From BPGL01 sp035463115 (GTDB lineage Bacteria; Actinomycetota; UBA4738; HRBIN12): DNA of 64,000 nt. Of the stretch, positions 60,113-64,000 are shown piece after piece. The stretch covers positions 30,033 through 94,032 of the forward strand of contig DATHTO010000005.1 of the NCBI GenBank assembly GCA_035463115.1, given 5' to 3'. The position numbers were made by a program, and so were the translations under genes. Positions within the stretch are counted from its first letter, which is position 1; the number at the start of each line of letters is the position of its first letter. Below the pieces are notes generated by a model. It searched no databases. It saw only the letters and a list, made by a program, of their open reading frames with translations, and was not told the origin of the DNA.

Positions 60113-61543
60113 TCACGTCTCCGAGACGAAGACGTTCTTGACCTCGGTGTACAGGTTGACCGCGTGCATGCCCATCTCGCGGCCGATCCCGCTCCGCTTG
60201 TAGCCGCCGAAGGGCGCCTCGGTGTGGACGCTGCTGGCGGAGTTCACGGACAGCACGCCCGTCCGCAGCGCCTTCGCGACCCGGATCGCCCGCCCGACGT
60301 CGCGCGTCCAGATCGATCCCGACAGCCCGTACTGCGAGTCGTTCGCGATGCGGATCGCGTCGGCCTCGTCGTCGAACGGGATCACGCAGGCGACCGGGCC
60401 GAAGATCTCCTCCTGGGCGACCCGCCAGCCGTTGTCCACGTCGGCGAGGACGGCCGGCCGCAGGTAGAACCCCGGCTCGTCGAGAACGTCGCCGCCGGCG
60501 ACGTGGCGAGCTCCCTCCTCGATGCCGATCGACAGGTACTCGAGAGCGGTCTTCCGCTGGGCGTCGCTGATGAGCGGACCCATCTCGGTTCCGTCGGCGA
60601 GCGGGTCGCCGACGCGCACCGCTGCGGCTCGGTCGGCGAAGCGCGAGACGAACTCGTCGTAGATCGGTCGCTGCACGAGCTGCCGCGATCGTGCGCAGCA
60701 GTCCTGGCCGGCGTTGTCGAACACGGACCAGAGCGAGGACTCGACGCAGGCATCGAGGTCGGCGTCGGCGAACACGACGTTCGCCGACTTGCCGCCGAGC
60801 TCGAGCGACACGCGGCCGAGGTGTTCCGCCGCGGCCTGCATCACCCTCACCCCGACCTCGGTCGAGCCGGTGAAGCTGACCTTGTCGACACGAGGATCGG
60901 CGACGAGCGCGTTGGCCGTCGTGGACCCCGGTCCCGGAAGGACCGACAGCGTGCCCTCCGGGAGTCCCGCACCGTAGAGGAGGTCGGCGATCGCGAGCGC
61001 CGTGAGCGGCGTCTGCGACGCGGGCTTCACGATCGCCGTGTTCCCGCATGCGAGCGCCGGCGCGATCTTCCACGACGCGATCACCGCCGGGAAGTTCCAC
61101 GGCGTGATCAGGGCGCACACGCCGACGGGTTCCCGGATCGTCAGGTCGAGCCCGGGTGGCATCACCGGGATCGTCTCGCCGAGGATCTTGTTCGCGGCAC
61201 CGCCCCAGTACTCGAAGACGTTCGCGACGATGTCGATCTCGGCGCGCGCAGCGCCGAGCGGCTTCCCGCCGTTCCGGGCCTCGAGCCGTGCGAGCTCGTC
61301 CTGGCGGTCGCGGATCGCGAACGACGCCCGGGTGAGGACCCGTCCGCGTTCCCGCGCGCTGAGCCGCGGCCACGGTCCACGCTCGAAGGCGTCGACCGCG
61401 ACGTCGACCGCGCGTCGGGCGTCCTCGGGTCCCGCTTCGGCCACCTCCGCCATCGGCTCTGCCGTCGCGGGCTCCGTCACGTCGAAGACGCGGCCCTCGG
61501 CGGCGTCGACGCGGTCTCCTCCGATCGACAGCGGTTCCGGCAT
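60113..61543 (-). CDS. NAD(P)-dependent aldehyde dehydrogenase
   Basis: A 476-residue aldehyde dehydrogenase. TPWNFPAVIASWKIAPALAC (about 145-164) contains the oxyanion-hole Asn; the catalytic Glu is in SLELGGKSANV (about 246) and the catalytic Cys in NAGQDCCARSR (about 280, adjacent cysteines). The C-terminus has EEIFGPVACVIPF and PFGGYKRSGIGREMG. The sequence resembles betaine- or gamma-aminobutyraldehyde dehydrogenases. A link to the FAD amine oxidases at 7.6-10.5 kb is possible, but they are far apart. ATG 61543 follows GGAAGGAGG; a longer frame upstream is not conserved. It is divergent from the SDR gene. Confidence 0.92.
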   Translation of the reverse strand: MPEPLSIGGDRVDAAEGRVFDVTEPATAEPMAEVAEAGPEDARRAVDVAVDAFERGPWPRLSARERGRVLTRASFAIRDRQDELARLEARNGGKPLGAARAEIDIVANVFEYWGGAANKILGETIPVMPPGLDLTIREPVGVCALITPWNFPAVIASWKIAPALACGNTAIVKPASQTPLTALAIADLLYGAGLPEGTLSVLPGPGSTTANALVADPRVDKVSFTGSTEVGVRVMQAAAEHLGRVSLELGGKSANVVFADADLDACVESSLWSVFDNAGQDCCARSRQLVQRPIYDEFVSRFADRAAAVRVGDPLADGTEMGPLISDAQRKTALEYLSIGIEEGARHVAGGDVLDEPGFYLRPAVLADVDNGWRVAQEEIFGPVACVIPFDDEADAIRIANDSQYGLSGSIWTRDVGRAIRVAKALRTGVLSVNSASSVHTEAPFGGYKRSGIGREMGMHAVNLYTEVKNVFVSET

Positions 61544-61668
61544 CGTCCGCCTCCTTCCAGCGTCGGCCGCAGCGACGAACCGGCGCGGCCGCCGCATCAT
61601 AGGGAGCCTGCCGCCGACGGCGCATCGGCGTAGGCTTCGCGCCGGTCCGACGCGGAAGGAGCTGTTCG

Positions 61669-62442
61669 ATGCGCCTGCATGGCAAGGTGGCCGTGATCAC
61701 CGGCGGCGGGAGCGGGATGGGCCGCGTCGCCTCCGAGCTGTTCGCCCGGGAGGGGGCTCGCGTGGTCGTCGCCGACGTCGCGGATGACGCCGGCCGGGCG
61801 ACGGCCGACGCGATCACGGCGAACGGCGGGGACGCCCTCTACGTCCACGCGGACGTCGCCGACGACGAGCAAGCGCACGAGATGATCGACGCGGCCGTCG
61901 ACGCGTTCGGGTCCCTCGACGTCCTCTACAACAACGCCGGCGTGATGCCGGCCGCCGACGGGTCCATCGACGCGATGGACGACGCGACGTGGGACCTCGT
62001 GCTCTCGATCAACGTGAAGGGCGTCGCGCACGGCTGCAAGTACGGCGTCCCGGCGATGATCGCGTCGGGCGGCGGCTCGATCATCAACGTCGCATCGTTC
62101 GTCGCATGGATGGGCGCCGCGACGTCGCAGACCGCCTACACCGCGTCGAAGGGCGCCGTGCTCGCGATGACGCGCGAGATCGCCGTCGAGTACGCGCGCA
62201 AGGGGATCCGATGCAACGCCCTGTGCCCCGGACCGATCGACACGCCGCTGCTCGCCGAGCTCCTGGCCGAGCCGGCGCAGCGCCAACGTCGGTTCGTCCA
62301 CATCCCGCTCGGACGGCTCGGTCGGCCCGAGGAGCTCGCGAACGCGGCGCTGTTCCTGGCCTCCGACGACTCGTCGTTCATGACGGGTGCGTCGCTGATC
62401 GTCGACGGCGGGATCACCGCCGCCTACGTCACCCCGGAGTGA
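61669..62442 (+). CDS. Short-chain dehydrogenase/reductase
   Basis: A 257-residue classical SDR. The cofactor motif TGGGSGMG (about 12-19) is followed by the NNAG motif (about 87-90) and the catalytic Ser-Tyr-Lys triad in INVASFVAW and YTASKG (about 155-160). LCPGPIDTPL and MTGASLIVDGG are also typical. Asp at the end of strand 2 (VVVADVADD) favours NAD over NADP. The substrate is unknown. GGAAGGAG lies about 11 bases before ATG 61669. Divergent from the aldehyde dehydrogenase, with which it may share a pathway. Its last 14 bases overlap the convergent exonuclease gene. Confidence 0.92.
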   Translation: MRLHGKVAVITGGGSGMGRVASELFAREGARVVVADVADDAGRATADAITANGGDALYVHADVADDEQAHEMIDAAVDAFGSLDVLYNNAGVMPAADGSIDAMDDATWDLVLSINVKGVAHGCKYGVPAMIASGGGSIINVASFVAWMGAATSQTAYTASKGAVLAMTREIAVEYARKGIRCNALCPGPIDTPLLAELLAEPAQRQRRFVHIPLGRLGRPEELANAALFLASDDSSFMTGASLIVDGGITAAYVTPE

Positions 62443-63121
62443 CGGAGGGCGCCGGCGGCCGGCGCGGATCGAGCGGCACGCGCCCAGTGCCGGCGGCCAC
62501 GAGCGCGCCCAGCCGCCCCCGCCCGCGACGCTCGAGTCGCGTGGCCACGACGAGGAGCAGCTGGGCGGTCACGAAGGCGTCCCAGAGGGCATGGTGCGCT
62601 CGATCCGGCGGCACGCCGAAGCGTTCCGCGGTCGCACCGAGCGACGCCGAGACGGCCGGCGACGGATTCCGACCGGCGAGGTGATCCTCGAGGATCGCGA
62701 GTCGGCGGACGTCGACGATCCGCCGGGACCAGGCCCGCGCCGTGCCGCCGAGCGCACGAGCGAGGAACGCCGATTCGACCCATGACGTCCACGCGACGAC
62801 GACGCGGCCCTCGAGCGCCGAGCGGAGGTCGTCCCGCAGGTGCGCGAGCGGCGCCGCGCCGTCGAGGTCGCGCGGACGGATGCCGTGGATCGCGACGACG
62901 TCCGGCGACATCGGCCGCCCCGGGTCGACGACACGCGAGACCGCGCGATCGAGGCGGGCCTGGCCTCGGTCGACGGGGACGACGCCGAACGACACGATCG
63001 CGTCGCGCTCGGGATCCAGCCCGGTCGTCTCGAGGTCGATCGCCGCGAACGGCACCGAGCGCCACGATCCGCGTCGATCCCACACGCCACCGCCGAGCGT
63101 GACGCCGCCGAGCCGCCTCAC
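62429..63121 (-). CDS. DnaQ-like 3'-5' exonuclease (DEDDh)
   Basis: A 230-residue DnaQ-family exonuclease. ExoI is FAAIDLETTGLDPERD (about 25-40) with the first Asp and Glu, ExoII lies around VVAWTSWVESAFLARAL (about 107-123), and ExoIII is DRAHHALWDAF (about 172-182) with the catalytic His and Asp. In ExoII the usual Asp of HNxxFD appears as Glu (WVESAF), which may be tolerated or reduce activity. It is not part of a DNA polymerase III gene. GTG 63121 overlaps the stop of the DUF294 gene as GTGA, the two forming a recurrent actinobacterial pair. It converges on the SDR gene. Confidence 0.87.
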   Translation of the reverse strand: MRRLGGVTLGGGVWDRRGSWRSVPFAAIDLETTGLDPERDAIVSFGVVPVDRGQARLDRAVSRVVDPGRPMSPDVVAIHGIRPRDLDGAAPLAHLRDDLRSALEGRVVVAWTSWVESAFLARALGGTARAWSRRIVDVRRLAILEDHLAGRNPSPAVSASLGATAERFGVPPDRAHHALWDAFVTAQLLLVVATRLERRGRGRLGALVAAGTGRVPLDPRRPPAPSVTPG

Positions 63122-63996
63122 CGGAGCCTCGACGCCGACATCTCACGACCGAGGCGCTCCTGCACGTGCGCGATGGCGCGGAACGCCTCGCGCAGTCCGC
63201 CGCGGGCGATCGGATCGAGCTCCCCCGGATCGACGAGGTCGTCCACCGGCAGGGCGGCGCCGGCGCGACGCACGTGATGCTCGAGACGGAGCTCGAGGAG
63301 CAGCCCGAAGGCCGCGATCATCGCGTCGGCGTCGTCGGCCTCGAGGATCCCGGCGGTCCGTGCCTCGCGGAGCCGCGCGAGCGTCCCCAACTCCGTCGAT
63401 CCGGCAGCGATCGCCAGCGCCCGCGCGAGATCGACGACGGGCAGCAACCCGCCCGCCTTCAGGTCGACGCGGGCGCCGTCGCCGTCGGCCCGCGTCGTGC
63501 GCACCGTGCCGAGTAGGCCGAGCGGCGGGCGCTGCTCGAGCGCGAGCCGCATGCTGCGGTGGACGAATCCGGCGTGGCGCCCCGCTGCCGCGACGAGCGA
63601 CGCCCATCCGCCCACGTCGAGCGCGCCCGCGACCTTCCGACGGTCGAACGCGATCGCCGTCACGAAGGCGGCGTGGGACGCGGGCTCCTCGATCCAGCTC
63701 CTGAACGCGTCGGACCATCCGGTGCGCGTGCGGCGCCACGCCCGCTCGCTCGCCATGACGTTCGACGGGCACCTCGGTACGCCTGCGGCGTCGAGCCCCT
63801 CGACGACGCGCGTCGCGAGCGCCGCGAAGTACGCGTCGGCGCCGTCGTCGGCGCCGTCCTCGAGCACGAGGAGGTGATCCTGGTCACCGGCGATCCCGCG
63901 TTCGCGCCGGGCCTGGCTCCCCAGGGCGAACCACGCCCACGGCACGGGCGGTTCGCCGAGCTCCTCGATCCCGAGCTCGAGCAGGCGGGTGGTCAT
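63118..63996 (-). CDS. DUF294 nucleotidyltransferase-like protein (5' end outside window)
   Basis: At least 292 residues; the frame is open to the window edge, and the true start is probably upstream, since family members usually begin with CBS domains. WFALGSQARRERGIAGDQDH (about 22-41) is the GSxxRxE...D nucleotidyltransferase-like core of DUF294, followed by the helical DUF294_C domain (LLPVVDLARALAIAAGSTEL, about 195). Such proteins resemble the GlnD regulatory uridylyltransferase, but their activity is unknown. The stop overlaps the exonuclease start as GTGA. I give ATG 63996 as the first in-window start only. Confidence 0.78.
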   Translation of the reverse strand: MTTRLLELGIEELGEPPVPWAWFALGSQARRERGIAGDQDHLLVLEDGADDGADAYFAALATRVVEGLDAAGVPRCPSNVMASERAWRRTRTGWSDAFRSWIEEPASHAAFVTAIAFDRRKVAGALDVGGWASLVAAAGRHAGFVHRSMRLALEQRPPLGLLGTVRTTRADGDGARVDLKAGGLLPVVDLARALAIAAGSTELGTLARLREARTAGILEADDADAMIAAFGLLLELRLEHHVRRAGAALPVDDLVDPGELDPIARGGLREAFRAIAHVQERLGREMSASRLR

Positions 63997-64000
63997 CGCG

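Noticed and set aside
1..64000. CRISPR arrays, insertion sequences, integrases, rRNA genes or prophage
   Set aside because: No regularly spaced repeats, transposase or integrase-like proteins, or rRNA sequence were seen; gene content and base composition look uniform.

Overview
The window is chromosomal DNA from a very GC-rich bacterium, most likely an actinobacterium (Actinomycetota) outside the best-studied genera. The signs are frequent GTG starts, 4-base ATGA/GTGA overlaps between consecutive genes, a HrdB-type sigma factor, an LLM-type oxidoreductase, an N-terminal-GNAT acyl-CoA-synthetase-like protein, an ECF sigma factor beside a YCII gene, and a tRNA-Sec gene. A high-GC Chloroflexota relative cannot be excluded from sequence alone. 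I found no rRNA, insertion sequence, phage, plasmid or CRISPR element. Coding density is very high: no gene-free stretch exceeds 300 bases, and several convergent pairs overlap at their 3' ends.

Layout. 1-4.5 kb: the start of a DODA-type dioxygenase gene (cut by the window edge), then trehalose metabolism (a divergent OtsA, OtsB and a GH15 glucosidase/trehalase). 4.5-7.5 kb: ilvD-thrC amino-acid operon. 7.6-10.5 kb: two tandem, paralogous FAD amine/amino-acid oxidases, then an ABC-2 exporter pair (10.6-12.3 kb). 12.4-16.2 kb: a leftward operon of a CrtI/PYROXD2-like oxidoreductase, a methyltransferase and an amidase. 16.3-19.1 kb: an EamA transporter, an SRPBCC protein, a HAD phosphatase interrupted by one in-frame TAG, and tRNA-Sec. 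19.1-24.3 kb: the GNAT/acyl-CoA synthetase fusion, an exopolyphosphatase and a DppA-like peptidase. 24.3-30.1 kb: a PAS histidine kinase, an M20 peptidase, a SulP transporter, a PlsC acyltransferase and a PAS-GGDEF cyclase. 30.2-35.8 kb: a primary-like sigma factor divergent from a membrane protein across a repeat-rich promoter region, two alpha/beta hydrolases, AlaX and a second EamA transporter.

35.9-49.2 kb is the most unusual part. It holds a 1226-residue protein joining a polytopic GT-C-like membrane half to an MFS transporter; two secreted alkaline-phosphatase-superfamily phosphodiesterases in tandem; a divergently transcribed relative that has lost its catalytic residues and is translationally coupled to a YraQ/ArsP-type permease and its YcgQ-like partner; and a zinc uptake operon znuA-znuC-znuB-zur whose Zur-like operator lies on the znuA start codon. 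The proximity of zinc-enzyme relatives to zinc genes suggests, but does not prove, a functional link.

49.3-64 kb: an LLM oxidoreductase, MutY, a small protein, YCII plus ECF sigma, an MBOAT/SGNH O-acylation pair, TrpB2, a beta-propeller lipoprotein, a CDP-alcohol phosphatidyltransferase coupled to a Rieske-like protein with an altered ligand, GreA, an aldehyde dehydrogenase, an SDR, a DnaQ-like exonuclease and a DUF294 protein running off the edge.

A recurring regulatory theme is a TANNNT hexamer 6-10 bases before the start codon of at least sixteen genes, mostly first in their transcription units. This is the signature of leaderless transcripts. Genes without it usually carry a clear GGAGG-type ribosome site.
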